Positions 10,900-22,193 of a stretch of DNA of 64,000 nt are shown here, piece after piece. The translations under genes and the position numbers were made by a program. Within the stretch, counting starts at the first letter, position 1; every line of letters starts with the position of its first letter. The notes beneath the pieces are model-generated. The model was given only the letters and a program-made list of their open reading frames with translations, did not search any database and had not been told where the DNA came from. The stretch comes from Cherax quadricarinatus (lineage: Eukaryota > Arthropoda > Malacostraca > Decapoda > Parastacidae): NCBI RefSeq assembly GCF_038502225.1, contig NC_091300.1:45207188-45271187 (forward strand). Reading direction: 5' to 3'.

Positions 10900-11554
10900 G
10901 AACCTAATTACCCCCCATTCTCCCCTCCCCTATCCCATCCTCCCCATCCTCCCCTTTTTAAATTCCTCCTCCTCCTCCTCACCCCTCCCTTTTGCCCTTC
11001 CTCTTTTTAGCCTTCGTGATTTCTCCCACAGGCGCGCTAGTTCCTAGGTAGGGGAAAGGACACCGGGGTCCATCCCATTCCGTTGAGGTTTCTTGGCGGT
11101 GGCGTAGTTTGCCGTGGAATCTGGATTGCCTAGGGATGTCCCGATCCCTCTCCGGTATCCCAGAGTAGCTTTGGGTGTCTTTTGGGCGACGGGTGTATCT
11201 CTGGAAGCCACCTTTCGGATTCCGGGGGTGGTGGCTGAAGGAGGTATGCTTTGTGGCGGATATCCGGCCGCCCTCTCTTTTGTCCACCGAGGTAGCTCGG
11301 CAGATGTGAGGTTGCTATCCCGGATTGCTGGTTTACTGGCATGAAGGGTAGGGTATGGCACGGGTTCCATGCTGCATCTGCGCTACTAGCGGTGTCGAGT
11401 CCTCTTGGGCGCGGAGGGAGATTTCCGGCCCTTTCATTCCTCCTGGGAACTATTCCTCCCCGCTCCCCCCTTTTTTTATTCTTTTTTTATTTTTATTTTC
11501 TTTTCTTCTTTCTTTTTTTTTCTTAAAAACAAAAAGCAAAGGAGTAACCTAACC

Positions 11555-13489
11555 ATGGCAGCCCTAGTCCATGAAACCACTACCCCCGGGCCCCTTCTTG
11601 ATACCGCACCCCATTCTGACCCTGCCTTGTGTTTAGACCACTCTTCGGACACTCCTGATGCCCCTGTACCTCTTGCTGGTGCTGTTTCCTCACCCGCTTC
11701 AGGTACCGGGGCTTCGACTGACTCCTTCGATTTGTCTGAACTCCACTCTCCTTTGACTATGCTTCCGGCTTCTCCCTCTACGGTACGGCAATTTTCGAAT
11801 CGCCCACCCATTTCATGCCGGACCAACTCCGGTCCTACTCCTAAACGCCAACGTCAATCTCCTGATGATGCTCCGTCGTTACCTTCCCATTCTACTCGGA
11901 AACGACCGACACGTCAAGCACTCCCTCTCCACGCTCAGTTTCGGACCACACAATGGACTAAATTCTTTACTTTAAGACCAACTTCTTCTTCTGCCTACCT
12001 TTCTGACCATAGTATTGCCAAAGCGCTCCTGCGTCATGTTGGCAGAGATATTTCATTTCACGCTCTCAAGAGCGGTACGCACATCGTCACTGTCCAGAAT
12101 GCTACCCAAGCTCATGATCTTTCTCTCCTTTCGAATATCGATACTACTACTATCACTATTGAAAAACATCTTTCTCTCAATTCTTGTAGTGGTACTGTCA
12201 TTCTGCCCCATACCATAGTCCAACAGAATTTCCAGTCATGTGGCAATGACATTTTTGAACAGCTGGAACTCCAGGATCTCCCAATCCTCAAAGTAGACAC
12301 TTATGTCCTTCCTGCCCGGGGGCGGAGACGTTACCCTTGCAATGTGGCTCGTTTAACTTTTGACAGCCGAGAACTCCCGTCCTCTGTATATGTCGCGGGA
12401 CATCGGTTACAAGTTCGAAAGGTGATACCTACACCGCAACAATGTAGAAATTGCTGGCGTTTTGGTCACCCAGCGAAATATTGCAGATCTATGGCCGAAT
12501 GCCCAGTCTGTGGTGCCGACGACCATTCTAATACATCTTGCAGTCAACCTCCATCTTGCCTTAATTGTAATGAAGCTCACCCTTCGTACTCCCGCCGTTG
12601 CCAGGTCTACTTAAATGAACGTGAAATCCGTTGCCTCAAAGAGGCAGAAGGTCTCCCTTATGCTATGGCAGTTACTCATCTCCGCCTCCAAGGGAGACTA
12701 CCCCGTGTTTCTTATTCTCGTGTTTCCAAACGTCCCCCCACTTCTGGGGTCCCATCTTCTGCAGCCTCCTCTGTTGTTACCCCTCCCATAGCCACTACGG
12801 CATCTAATCCTTTTGCTGTCCTTGGCTCTGACGTCCCGACTACAACTCAGTCTGTTCTCACATCTTCGCGTCCTTCCTCACAAGCCCCAGTATCGACAAG
12901 ACCTCGTACGACACCTAATACCAATCGCCCCTCTACTCAGAAGTCCAAAAAATCCACATTGCTCAAATCTTCTTTGCCCCTTCCTTCCCTTCTTCCGCCT
13001 CCACACTTTACCTTTCCTGTCTCTGTACCTAGTTCTTCCCCTCTCTCTGGCTCTATTACAAGTGTGGAGATTCACCCTCCTCCTCGTACTATGCCTTCCA
13101 CCCCCGTCCCCTCCCAAGTTTCTCCCTCTTCTGTCACCTCCCAGGTTTCTGCCTCTTCTGTCCCCCCCCACACTTCATCTCCAGTCCCTTACACTTTTCC
13201 CTCCCCCTCTACTTTGGTACAGTCCATTACTGTCCCAATCTTTACTCACCCTCCTCCTCCTATCTCCAATATGGTCTCCCATACATCTTTGAATTCAGAA
13301 ACACTTGAAGCCATTTCAGAATATATTGCAGAGACTAAACCTTCAATGGACACTGATTCACTTCCTGTTCCTTCTCTTCCCTCTCCTCCATCTTCACAAC
13401 CCCATTCTTCGCAACGCTCCGTTCCTTCGCTACTTGAACATCTTCCAATGCCACCACACGTTGACTTTTCTAACCCCTCTAGTCCGTAG
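11555..13489 (+). CDS. ORF1 (gag-like RNA-binding protein) of the I-type LINE, 644 aa
   Basis: I place the start at 11555 (ACCATGG context) rather than the earlier in-frame ATG at 11405. The earlier start would add 50 residues encoded by a T-rich tract (a run of Phe) in the 5' UTR. The protein is Ser/Pro/Thr-rich at both ends. A central conserved part has tandem zinc knuckles at about residues 297-355: CRNCWRFGHPAKYC, then CPVCGADDHSNTSC, then CLNCNEAHPSYSRRC. ORF1 proteins of I and Jockey LINEs bind element RNA through such CCHC knuckles to form the retrotransposition particle. The frame is open throughout, unlike ORF2. It ends 44 bases before the ORF2 start, consistent with translation from a bicistronic RNA. 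The proline- and serine-rich C-terminal third is low complexity and probably disordered. Confidence 0.88.
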   Translation: MAALVHETTTPGPLLDTAPHSDPALCLDHSSDTPDAPVPLAGAVSSPASGTGASTDSFDLSELHSPLTMLPASPSTVRQFSNRPPISCRTNSGPTPKRQRQSPDDAPSLPSHSTRKRPTRQALPLHAQFRTTQWTKFFTLRPTSSSAYLSDHSIAKALLRHVGRDISFHALKSGTHIVTVQNATQAHDLSLLSNIDTTTITIEKHLSLNSCSGTVILPHTIVQQNFQSCGNDIFEQLELQDLPILKVDTYVLPARGRRRYPCNVARLTFDSRELPSSVYVAGHRLQVRKVIPTPQQCRNCWRFGHPAKYCRSMAECPVCGADDHSNTSCSQPPSCLNCNEAHPSYSRRCQVYLNEREIRCLKEAEGLPYAMAVTHLRLQGRLPRVSYSRVSKRPPTSGVPSSAASSVVTPPIATTASNPFAVLGSDVPTTTQSVLTSSRPSSQAPVSTRPRTTPNTNRPSTQKSKKSTLLKSSLPLPSLLPPPHFTFPVSVPSSSPLSGSITSVEIHPPPRTMPSTPVPSQVSPSSVTSQVSASSVPPHTSSPVPYTFPSPSTLVQSITVPIFTHPPPPISNMVSHTSLNSETLEAISEYIAETKPSMDTDSLPVPSLPSPPSSQPHSSQRSVPSLLEHLPMPPHVDFSNPSSP

Positions 13490-13533
13490 GTGCCTTTACC
13501 TACAGATTCCTGATATTTTCTTCATCGCCAATC

Positions 13534-16500
13534 ATGGCCTATTTACAGTGGAATATCCGCGGCCTCAGGGGTAATCGGGGCGAGCTTCAGATGTTGCTTT
13601 CCAGGTTTTCCCCTGTTGGTGCTTGCTTACAAGAACCAAAATTACACTCGGCTGTTTTCCAACCTATCTCAGGCTATAATTTATTGTATTCTTCGGATCC
13701 TTTCTCAGATGGGACCTTTAATGAAAGTGCCCTTCTTCTACGCAATGATATTCCGTACTGTCAACTATTTGTCCATACCTCGCTGCATTACACTGCAGCC
13801 CGTATCCACTTGAATAAGTGGTTTACAATATGTTCTTTATATCTCTCTCCTTCTTGAGCATTTTCTATCCCAGACTTTGCCTTTCTTGTTTCATCCTTAC
13901 CACCACCACTTCTGTTACTTGGTGATTTTAATGCCCACCATTTCCTCTGGGGGGGGTCTCATTGTGACTCACGTGGCATTCAGTTGGAGGCTTTTCTTGC
14001 CTCTCACCCCCTCCATGTTTTAAATACGGGTACTCCCACCCATTTTGATCCTCGTACTCATACTCTCTCTTGCATCGATCTATCAGTCTGCTCTTCCTCC
14101 ACTGCACTAGACTTCACCTGGTCTGTTCTACCAGACTTACATGACAGCGATCATTTTCCGATCATTCTTACTTCTCCTTCCTATTCACCACCTTTCCGTA
14201 GCCCTCGCTGGCAATTTGATCGGGCAAATTGGGATCTTTACTCACACCTCACTGCTTTTAGTGAGGTTCCTTCTTCATCCTCCATTGATGAGCTCCTACA
14301 CATCTTCTCGACATCAGTTTATACCGCAGCTTCTCATTCTATACCCCAAACCTCAGGCAGGCATTCTCAGAAGTGCGTGCCTTGGTGGTCTCCTGCTTGT
14401 GCTCGTGCAGTACGTTTGAAACGTGCTGCATGGGGCAGGTACCGGTACAATAGAACCGCTGAGAGACTTGTTGATTTTAAGCAGAAGCGTGCGATCGCTC
14501 GCCGTGTCATCCGTGAAGCTAAACGCACTTGTTGGCGAGACTATGTTTCCACCATCACCTCTGCTTCTTCTATGAGTGCAGTCTGGAAAAAAGTGAGGAA
14601 ATTGAGTGGTAAATACTCTCCTGACCCGGCTCCTGTTCTACGGGTCACTGGTGTTGATATAGCAAACCCTCTCGACGTTGCCATTGAACTTGGCACACAT
14701 CTGGTCCGTATTTCCCGAGGGCTCCATCTATGCCCCTCGTTTCTTTCCTCAAAGTCTGCCAGAGAGTTAGTACCCTTGGACTTTTCTTCTCTCGGAGAAG
14801 AACAGTATAATGTGCCTTTTACACTTCAAGAACTGGAGGCAACGCTCTCAGCTTGCCGATCATCGGCAGCTGGGCCTGATGACATTCATATTCGTATGTT
14901 ACAACATTTACATCGGTCAGCCCTTGTAGTCCTCTTACACCTCTTCAATCTTATTTGGGCACAAGGAGTTCTTCCCCAGCTGTGGAAATCTGCCATTGTT
15001 CTCCCTTTCCGCAAACCGGGTATTACAGGACATGATGCCTCCCACTATCGCCCCATCGATCTTACAAGTGCAGTTTGCAAAGTGATGGAACGCCTCGTAA
15101 ATCGACGTTTAATGTGGTATTTAGAGACTCACAACAGTCTCTCCGCTAGTCAATATGGCTTTCGTAAGGGTCGTTCTACCATAGACCCCTTACTACGCTT
15201 GGATACGTATGTTCGTAATGCCTTTGCGAATAATCACTCAGTTATTGCCATATTTTTTGACCTTGAGAAGGCATATGACACAACTTGGAGGTATAATATT
15301 TTGGCCCAGGCCCATTCCTTAGGCCTCCGAGGCAATCTACCATCCTTCCTTAAGAACTTTTTAACTGACAGACATTTCCGTGTTCGAGTCAATAATGTTC
15401 TTTCCCCGGACTTCGTCCAAGCTGAAGGTGTCCCTCAGGGATGTGTTCTAAGCACAACACTTTTTCTCCTTGCTATAAATGATTTGGCCTCTGTTCTTCC
15501 ACCCAATATTTGGTCATCACTCTATGTTGATGACTTCGCTATTGCTTGTGCAGGCGCTGACTGTCACCTTATTGCAGTTTCTCTCCAGCATGCGGTCGAC
15601 CGTGTTTCCACTTGGGCCACCACACATGGGTTTAAATTTTCCAGTACCAAAACTCACCAAATTACTTTCACTAGACGCTCTGTTATCTCCGATCATCCTT
15701 TGTATCTCTATGGCTCCCGTATCCCCGAACGTGATACAGTCAGGTTTCTAGGCCTTCTCTTTGACCGTCGGTTAACCTGGAAACCTCACATTACCTCTCT
15801 GAAGGCAACTTGTCACAGCCGGCTAAACCTTCTTAAAACCCTTGCTCATCTTTCCTGGGGAGCTGATCGTCGAACTCTGCTTCGCCTACATTCAGCCCTC
15901 GTTTTATCGAAACTCGATTATGGTGACCAGATTTATTCTGCGGCCTCTCCTGCTACTCTCTCTAGCCTTAACTCTATCCATCACCAAGGCTTACGTTTGT
16001 GCCTTGGTGCTTTTCGCTCTTCCCCTGTTGAGAGCCTCTATACAGAAGCAAATGTTCCATCCTTGTCTGATCGCCGTGATGCCCATTGCCTTCGTTACTA
16101 TGTACGCTCTCACGATCTACACAATCCTTCCATTTATAGAATGGTCACCGATATTAGTAGACATTCTTTATTCGTTCGCCGCCCCTGTTTGCTCCGTCCC
16201 TTTTCTCTTCGCCTACATTCACTCTTGTCTTCCCTTCAGTTACCACCTTTATATGTTCATGTAGCATCTCACTTTTCCCTACCCCCCTGGGAAGTTCCAG
16301 CTGTTCGGGTCTGTTCTTTCTCACTCCCTTGCTCGAAAGCTCAACTGCCTACGGTGGCTTCCCGCTCTCTTTTTCTTGATCACTTCCACTCCCATTCTCA
16401 TGCCACCGCTGTGTACACAGATGGCTCTAAGTCTTCAGACGGCGTCGGATTCGCAGCAGTGTTTCCGGACAGCGTCGTACGAGGGCATTTACTATCTTCA

Positions 16501-17236
16501 GCTAGCATTTTTACTGCTGAACTGTATGCCATTCTTGCAGCACTTATTCGTATCGCATCTATGCCTGTGTCATCATTTGTAGTAGTCTCAGACTCCCTTA
16601 GTGCTCTACAGGCTATACGAGAATTTGATACATCTCATCCCCTAGTTCTCCGTATCCAACTTTGGCTACGCCGTATCTCTACCAAACATAAAGATATTGT
16701 TTTTTGTTGGGTCCCTGGTCATGTCGACGTACAGGGCAATGAACAGGCAGACACTGCTGTGCGGTCAGCAGGTATATGACCTACCAATTTCCTATCGAGG
16801 TGTTCCATTTCTGGACTATTTTGCTGCAATAGCTACCCACCTTCGCACCCGTTGGCAACAACGTTGGTCAACTCTGCTCGGTAACAAACTTCATTCTATT
16901 AAACCGAGCATAGGTTACTGGCCGTCTTCTTGTCATCAGTGCCGAAGTTGGGAGACCACTCTCTCCCGCCTTCGCATTGGCCACACTCGTCTTACTCATG
17001 GGTATCTCATGGAGAGGCACCCTGTTCCTCTCTGTGAGCAGTGTCAAGTTCCAGTATCGATTAGCCACATTCTGTTAGACTGCCCTCTCTATCAACGAGC
17101 ACGCAGAATTTACCTCCAACGTCGTCTTCGTTCTACTACTCTCTCTTTACCTTCCCTTGTTGCTGATGGACCCTCCTTTAATCCTGACTCTCTCATTGAC
17201 TTCTTGACAACGACTGATTTACTCCACAAACTCTGA
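13534..17236 (+). pseudogene. ORF2 (endonuclease, reverse transcriptase, RNase H) of the I-type LINE, two lesions
   Basis: It starts MAYLQWNIRGLRGN, the usual opening of an apurinic-type endonuclease. LLLLGDFNAHH and HDSDHFPI follow as endonuclease motifs. The reverse transcriptase spans roughly residues 400-720, with YGFRKGRSTIDPLL and the catalytic YVDD at residues 664-667. RNase H follows from about residue 960, with TDGS (Asp 963), AELYAI, SDSLSAL and GNEQAD supplying the acidic residues. The C-terminus has CHQC, RIGHTRLTHGYLM and CEQC...HILLDC, a zinc-finger-like block known from I-type ORF2. Lesions are an in-frame TGA at 13855-13857 and a frameshift near 16769, just after RNase H. The reading frame resumes unchanged after the stop, so only one base there matters. 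The product would nick DNA and prime reverse transcription at the target. Confidence 0.92.
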
Positions 17237-17426
17237 TGATACTTTTCGCACTCCCCTCAGCCCTTTCTGGTTCAGTCTCTTGCTGCCCTTTACCCTTTCA
17301 CCATCCACTGCCCCGCTGTTATCCGTAACCTGTTGCTCATCCATCTCCCTTTTACCACCTGATGCCCTCGCTTCCTTCCTGCCCTGCAGCGCTGTATAGT
17401 CCTTGTGGCTTAGCGCTTCTTTTTGA

Positions 17427-17457
17427 TTATAATAATAATAATAATGGCCCATGCTAG
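17427..17457 (+). repeat. (TAA)n tail of the I-type LINE and right target-site duplication
   Basis: Five to six TAA/AAT units end at 17444. The second copy of the 13-base duplication follows at 17445-17457, and CR1-A sequence continues from there. Confidence 0.88.
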
Positions 17458-18234
17458 GCAGGTCCTTCACAATCCATCCCACTAACAAAATATTTGCCCA
17501 ACAGAATTTTCAATGCTACCCAAGAAATAAGCTTTGATAATTATATTTACCCATGTGCAAGGCCCACTCAAATCCAACTCCTCTCACTCATGCATATATC
17601 CAACCTAAATTTGAAACTACCCAAGGTTTAGCCTCGATAACCCTACTAGGCAGACTGCTCCACTCGTCAACTACCCTATTTCCAAACCAGTACTTTCCTA
17701 TATCCTTTCTAAATCTAAACGTGTCTAATTTGAATCCATTACTGCGGGTTCTCTATTGGAGAGATATCCTCAAGAGGTTATTTATATCCCCTTTATTGAT
17801 ACCCGTCTTCCACTTATACACTTCGATCATGTCTCCCCTCATTATTCATCTAACAAGTGAATGTAATTTAAGGGTTTTCAATCTTTCTTCCTAAGATTTC
17901 TAATGCTATGTATTAATTTAGTCATTCTACGCTGAATGTTTTCTAATGAATTTATAACCATTTTGTAATATGGAGACCAGAACTGAGCTTCGTAATCTAG
18001 GTGAGGCCTTACTAATGATGTATAAAGCTGCAGTATGACCTCTGGACTTCCGTTGCTTACACTTCCCGATATAAATCCCAGTAATCTGTTTGCCTTATTA
18101 CGTACGCTTAGGCATTGCTGTTTTGGTTTAAGGTTACTGCTTATCATATTCCCCAAGTTCTTTTCGCAGTCTGTATGGCTAAGTTCTACATTATTTAACT
18201 TACAAGTGATAGGGTTATGGACACTCCCGAGCTT
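17445..18234 (-). pseudogene. CR1-A reverse-transcriptase C-terminus and 3' UTR
   Basis: On the minus strand, 18156-17878 encodes SSNLKPKQQCLSVRNKANRL, then VRPHLDYEAQFWSPYY and NIQRRMTKLIHSIR, the conserved thumb and C-terminal part of CR1 ORF2. From about 17870 the frame is broken, although similarity continues to a C-terminus and 3' UTR near 17460. It aligns with CR1-B at 21540-22270. The sequence stops at 18234, where CR1-B begins in the opposite direction. Confidence 0.85.
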
Positions 18235-18242
18235 AGCTCGGG
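18226..18242. repeat. Palindrome at the CR1-A/CR1-B junction
   Basis: CCCGAGCT-T-AGCTCGGG is an 8-base perfect inverted repeat. Its left arm is CR1-A sequence and its right arm is the first bases of CR1-B. It may have helped join the 5' end of CR1-B to the target. Confidence 0.7.
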
Positions 18243-18304
18243 TGGTGACGTGTACTTAGCTCTGTGAAGACCTGTTTGTGTGCTCTCTGTGAATCTGTAC
18301 CAGG

Positions 18305-19270
18305 ATGCCCTCTCTTGAGCAACTTTACCAGCAGCTGAGAGAGGAGCTCAGAGTTGCTAAGATGGAGATACGGCGATTAACGGAGGAGAACAAGAGGATT
18401 CGTAGTAATCCTTCTGTTGTGAGTCCCCAGGTTAAGAGGGGAGCTTGGTCAGTGGCCGGGCAACATGGAACCAAGCTGAAGATCAAGAAAACGGTTGGAG
18501 AGGCGGAAACAACGAGAAACCAGAAGACTACCGTGGAAACTTCCAACTCATTCTCGGTGCTACCTGACGAATTTGAGTGTTCTGCTGGGAATGCCACAAC
18601 GAGCACCAAAGAAGCATTGGCAGACGTGAGTAAGACATCCCTAGAAACCCCAACGAAGACCATCGAGAACGTCTTGACGAATTCTACAAGTGGTGTAATG
18701 CTACCTGGCGAATGTGAGTCGACTACTCGGACCATCACGACGGACGACGCCAAGGAAGGTAAAAACATTGTTGTTGTTGGGGATAGCCAGATTAGGTACA
18801 TGGATAGGGCATTCTGTTTGAAGGATAGGAGTAGGAGGCAGAGTGTGTGTTTTCCAGGGGCTGGGATGAAGGATATTGTTAGCCGTCTGGATGACATCAT
18901 GAGAGGTAATGGGAGCAATCCTATTATCTGTCTCAGTGCTGGAGGCAACGATGTTGGCAGACGTAGGAGTGAGGACCTGATTAGCAGGTATAGGTCAGCA
19001 ATAGAGATAATTAGGAGGAAGGGTGGGAAACCTGTCATATGTGGCATTTTGCCAAGGAGTGGAGTTGGAAATGAATGGTTGTCCAGAGCAATTGGTGTCA
19101 ATTGCTGGCTGGACAAATACTGTAAGGAAAATGCGGTAACATTCATTGACAACTGGGACCTCTTCTATGGCAGAAATGACATGTATGCCAGGGATGGGGT
19201 TCACTTATCTAGGTGTGGGGTGGGAGCACTGGCCAACGCAGTGGAGGGAGCTGTTAGGTCTTTAAACTAG
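18305..19270 (+). CDS. CR1-B ORF1: coiled coil plus SGNH-type esterase domain, 321 aa
   Basis: The start MPSLEQLYQQLREEL opens a predicted coiled coil over about residues 3-35. A variable linker follows. From about residue 155 the protein has the blocks of an SGNH/GDSL hydrolase: GDS at 159-161 (nucleophile Ser 161), GGND at 213-216, and DGVH at 297-300 (Asp 297, His 300). Conserved VICGILPR and WLSRAIGVNCWLD stretches lie between. Esterase-like ORF1 proteins are established for CR1 and L2-type LINEs. Their exact role (membrane or lipid contact, or RNP assembly) is uncertain. All catalytic residues are present and the frame is intact, so this is the best-preserved CR1 ORF1 in the window. Broken homologues lie at 10110-10560, 24515-25307 and 49371-50177. 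ORF2 begins 14 bases downstream. Confidence 0.9.
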   Translation: MPSLEQLYQQLREELRVAKMEIRRLTEENKRIRSNPSVVSPQVKRGAWSVAGQHGTKLKIKKTVGEAETTRNQKTTVETSNSFSVLPDEFECSAGNATTSTKEALADVSKTSLETPTKTIENVLTNSTSGVMLPGECESTTRTITTDDAKEGKNIVVVGDSQIRYMDRAFCLKDRSRRQSVCFPGAGMKDIVSRLDDIMRGNGSNPIICLSAGGNDVGRRRSEDLISRYRSAIEIIRRKGGKPVICGILPRSGVGNEWLSRAIGVNCWLDKYCKENAVTFIDNWDLFYGRNDMYARDGVHLSRCGVGALANAVEGAVRSLN

Positions 19271-19284
19271 GAATAGTTAGTGGT

Positions 19285-22193
19285 ATGGGTTTTGGCGGGA
19301 AAACTGTGAAGTCGCAGGGTAGTAACATGAGTACTAGGAGAACTAGTAATAGGCAAAATGAGGTGGATATTGGAAAGCCAGTGGCACTAATTGACAAGGA
19401 CAGTAATAAGTTTAGTGGAATAACAGAAAGGAGCAGGAAGGGTAAAGAGAGTGGAGGGTCATTAAAAATTTATTACACAAATAGTCGCAGTGCTAGGAAT
19501 AAGATGGACGAGTTGAGACTAGTTGCTAGTGCAGGTAACATAGATGTATTTGCCATTACTGAGACGTGGTTTAATTAAAAAAGTCGGGACATGCCTGCAG
19601 AATGTCACATTCAGGGTTTTAAATTGTTCCAAGTAGATAGAAGTATCGGGAGGGGGGGTGGGGTGGCATTGTATGTCCGAGATCGCTTGAACTGTTGCAT
19701 AAAAACGGGTATTAAGTCTGAAGTAACACATACAGAGTCTGTTTGGATAGAATTTTCAGAGGGGCATGAAAAATTAATTTTAGGTGTGATATACCGTCCC
19801 CCAAATTTAGATAGGGACCAAGGGAGACTACTATGGGAGGAAATTGTTAGGGCCACAAGGCACGATAATGTAGTAATTCTAGGAGACTTTAACTTTAGTC
19901 ATATTGATTGGAATTTCTTGACTGGGAATTTAGAATCATACGATTTCTTAGAAGTAGTTCAGGATTGTTTTTTGAAGCAGTTTGTGACAGAACCTACAAG
20001 GGGAAATAACCTGCTTGACTTAGTTCTGGCAAACAATGAATCCCTTGTTAATAATTTAGAAGTTTCAGAGGAACTGGGTGCTAGCGACCACAAATCAATT
20101 ACATTTAGAATTGAATGGAAGTATGATAGTAGGGATAACTCAGTAACAGTCCCAGATTTTCGCTTAGCAGATTACGATGGGCTTAGAGAACACTTATCTG
20201 TTGACTGGGGTAACGAAGAGAGCTATCAATATGACAGTTTTCTGAACACAATACATGCTGCTCAAAGAACGTTTATCCCTTATAAGGAAATTAGGTCAAA
20301 TAGAAATGACCCAAAATGGATGAATAATAGGCTGAAATATCTACTAGGGCATAAGAAAGGAATTTATAGGCGTATCAAAAGAGGCGAGGGTCATCTTATG
20401 AATCAGTATATTGACATTAAGAGGGACATTAAAAAGGGGATAAGAAAAGCTAAAAGGGACTATGAAATTAAAGTTGCTAGGGATTCTAAAACTAACCCAA
20501 AAAGTTTTTTCCAGGTATATAGAACAAAAGTCAGAGATAAGATAGGTCCCCTTAAAAATAACTATGGGCATCTTACTGACAAAGAGAATGAAATGTGCTC
20601 GATTTTAAATAATTATTTTCTCTCGGTTTTTACACAGGAAGACACTAATAATATTCCGGTAATTAATTTTTATAGTGGATCAGAAGAAGATAAATTATGT
20701 AACATCACAGTCACTAGTGAAATGGTTGTGAAGCAGATAGACCGACTGAAGCAAAATAAGTCACCGGGTCCTGATGAGGTTTTTTCAAGGGTTCTTAAGG
20801 AATGCAAAATGGAAGTCTGTGAACCATTAACTAATATTTTTAATTTATCTCTTCAAACAGGTGTAGTGTCTGATATGTGGAAGATGGCTAATGTAATTCC
20901 TATTTTTAAAACAGGGGACAAGTCGTTACCGTCAAATTACCGCCCAATAAGCCTGACCTCAATTGTAGGCAAGTTGCTAGAGTCAATTATAGCTGAGGTT
21001 ATAAGAAGCCATCTCGTTAAGCATAGCTTGATTAATGATACTCAGCATGGATTCACAAGAGGCCGGTCTTGTATAACTAATTTATTAACTTTCTTCAGTA
21101 AAGCTTTTGAGGCTGTTGACCACGATAAAGAATTTGATATTGTTTACTTAGATTTTAGTAAGGCATTTGATAGAGTTCCGCACCAAAGACTGTTGAAGAA
21201 AGTAGCAGCTCATGGCGTTGGGGGAAGGGTGCTCTCGTGGATCGAGTCATGGCTCACAGACAGGAAGCAGAGAGTGTCCATAAATGGGGTTAAATCCGAG
21301 TGGGGATCAGTAACAAGTGGCGTTCCACAGGGATCAGTCTTGGGCCCGTTGTTGTTTATAATATATATCAATGATCTTGATGAAGGAATTGCTAGTGATA
21401 TGAGCAAATTCGCCGATGACACGAAGATAGGTAGGATAATTGATTCAAACGTAGATGTTAGGGAACTTCAGGAGGATTTAGACAAACTCTACTCTTGGTC
21501 AGAAAAGTGGCAGATGCAGTTCAATGTAGATAAATGCAAGGTTCTGAAGCTCGGGAGTTAAATAATGTAGAACTTAGCCATACAGATTGCGAAAAGGACT
21601 TGGGGGTTATGGTAAGCAGCAACCTTAAACCAAGACAGCAATGCCTAAGCGTACGTAATAAGGCAAATAGATTACTGGGATTTATATCAAGAAGTGTAAG
21701 CAACAGAAGTCCAGAGGTCATACTGCAGCTTTATACATCATTAGTAAGGCCTCACCTAGATTATGCAGCTCAATTCTGGTCTCCATACTACAGAATGGAC
21801 ATAAATTCCTTAGAAAACATTCAGCGTAGGATGACTAAATTAATACATAGCATTAGAAATCTTCCTTATGAAGAAAGATTGAAGACTCTTAAGTTACATT
21901 CACTTGTTAGACGAAGAATGAGGGGAGACCTGATCGAAGTGTATAAGTGGAAGATAGGTATTAATAAAGGGGATATTAACAAGGTCTTGAGGATATCCCT
22001 CCAAGAGAGAACCCGCAGTAATGGATTTAAATTAGATAAGTTTAGATTTAGAAAGGACATAGGAAAGTATTGGTTTGGAAATAGGGTAGTTGATGAGTGG
22101 AACAGTCTACCTAGTTGGGTTATTGAGGCTAGGACTTTGGGTAGTTTCAAATTTAGGTTGGATAAGTACATGAGTGGGAGGGGTTGGATTTGA
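19285..22193 (+). pseudogene. CR1-B ORF2 (endonuclease and reverse transcriptase), one stop and one frameshifting deletion
   Basis: The frame begins MGFGGKTVKSQ. The endonuclease starts at about residue 55 with LKIYYTNSRSARNKMDELR and includes ITETWFN, GVIYRPPN, ILGDFNFSHIDW and SDHKSITF. The reverse transcriptase has SPGPDEVFSRVLKEC, YRPISLTS, QHGFTRGRSC, YLDFSKAFDRVPH, GVPQGSVLGPLLF and the catalytic FADD at residues 709-712. The C-terminal part (21534-22193) has VRPHLDYAAQFWSPYY and GNRVVDEWNSLP. Lesions are an in-frame TAA at 19576-19578 and a 25-base deletion near 21558. The deletion is revealed by CR1-A, which keeps the missing bases, and its ends carry a shared AGT. Otherwise all motifs are present, so the copy is young. 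Confidence 0.92.

Larger units (their letters stand above)
10819..17444 (+). mobile_element. Full-length I-clade-like LINE (6.6 kb)
   Basis: The element has a 736-base 5' UTR, ORF1 (11555-13489), a 44-base gap, ORF2 (13534-17236, broken twice), a 3' UTR of about 190 bases and a (TAA)n tail at about 17427-17444. ORF2 carries endonuclease, reverse transcriptase, RNase H and a C-terminal CCHC-like block. That order, zinc knuckles in ORF1 and a TAA-repeat tail instead of poly(A) are typical of the I superfamily (I or Nimb). A 13-bp duplication of CR1-A sequence flanks it, so both ends are defined. It is a young insertion: only one stop and one frameshift separate ORF2 from integrity. Confidence 0.92.

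Noticed and set aside
12813..13292. A separate 159-codon Leu/Pro-rich gene
   Set aside because: It is a shadow frame of the I-type LINE ORF1 in low-complexity coding sequence.
17444..18242. LINE 5' inversion by twin priming to explain head-to-head CR1 pieces
   Set aside because: The minus piece has its own 3' tail and continues beyond CR1-B at 22349, so nesting explains it better.
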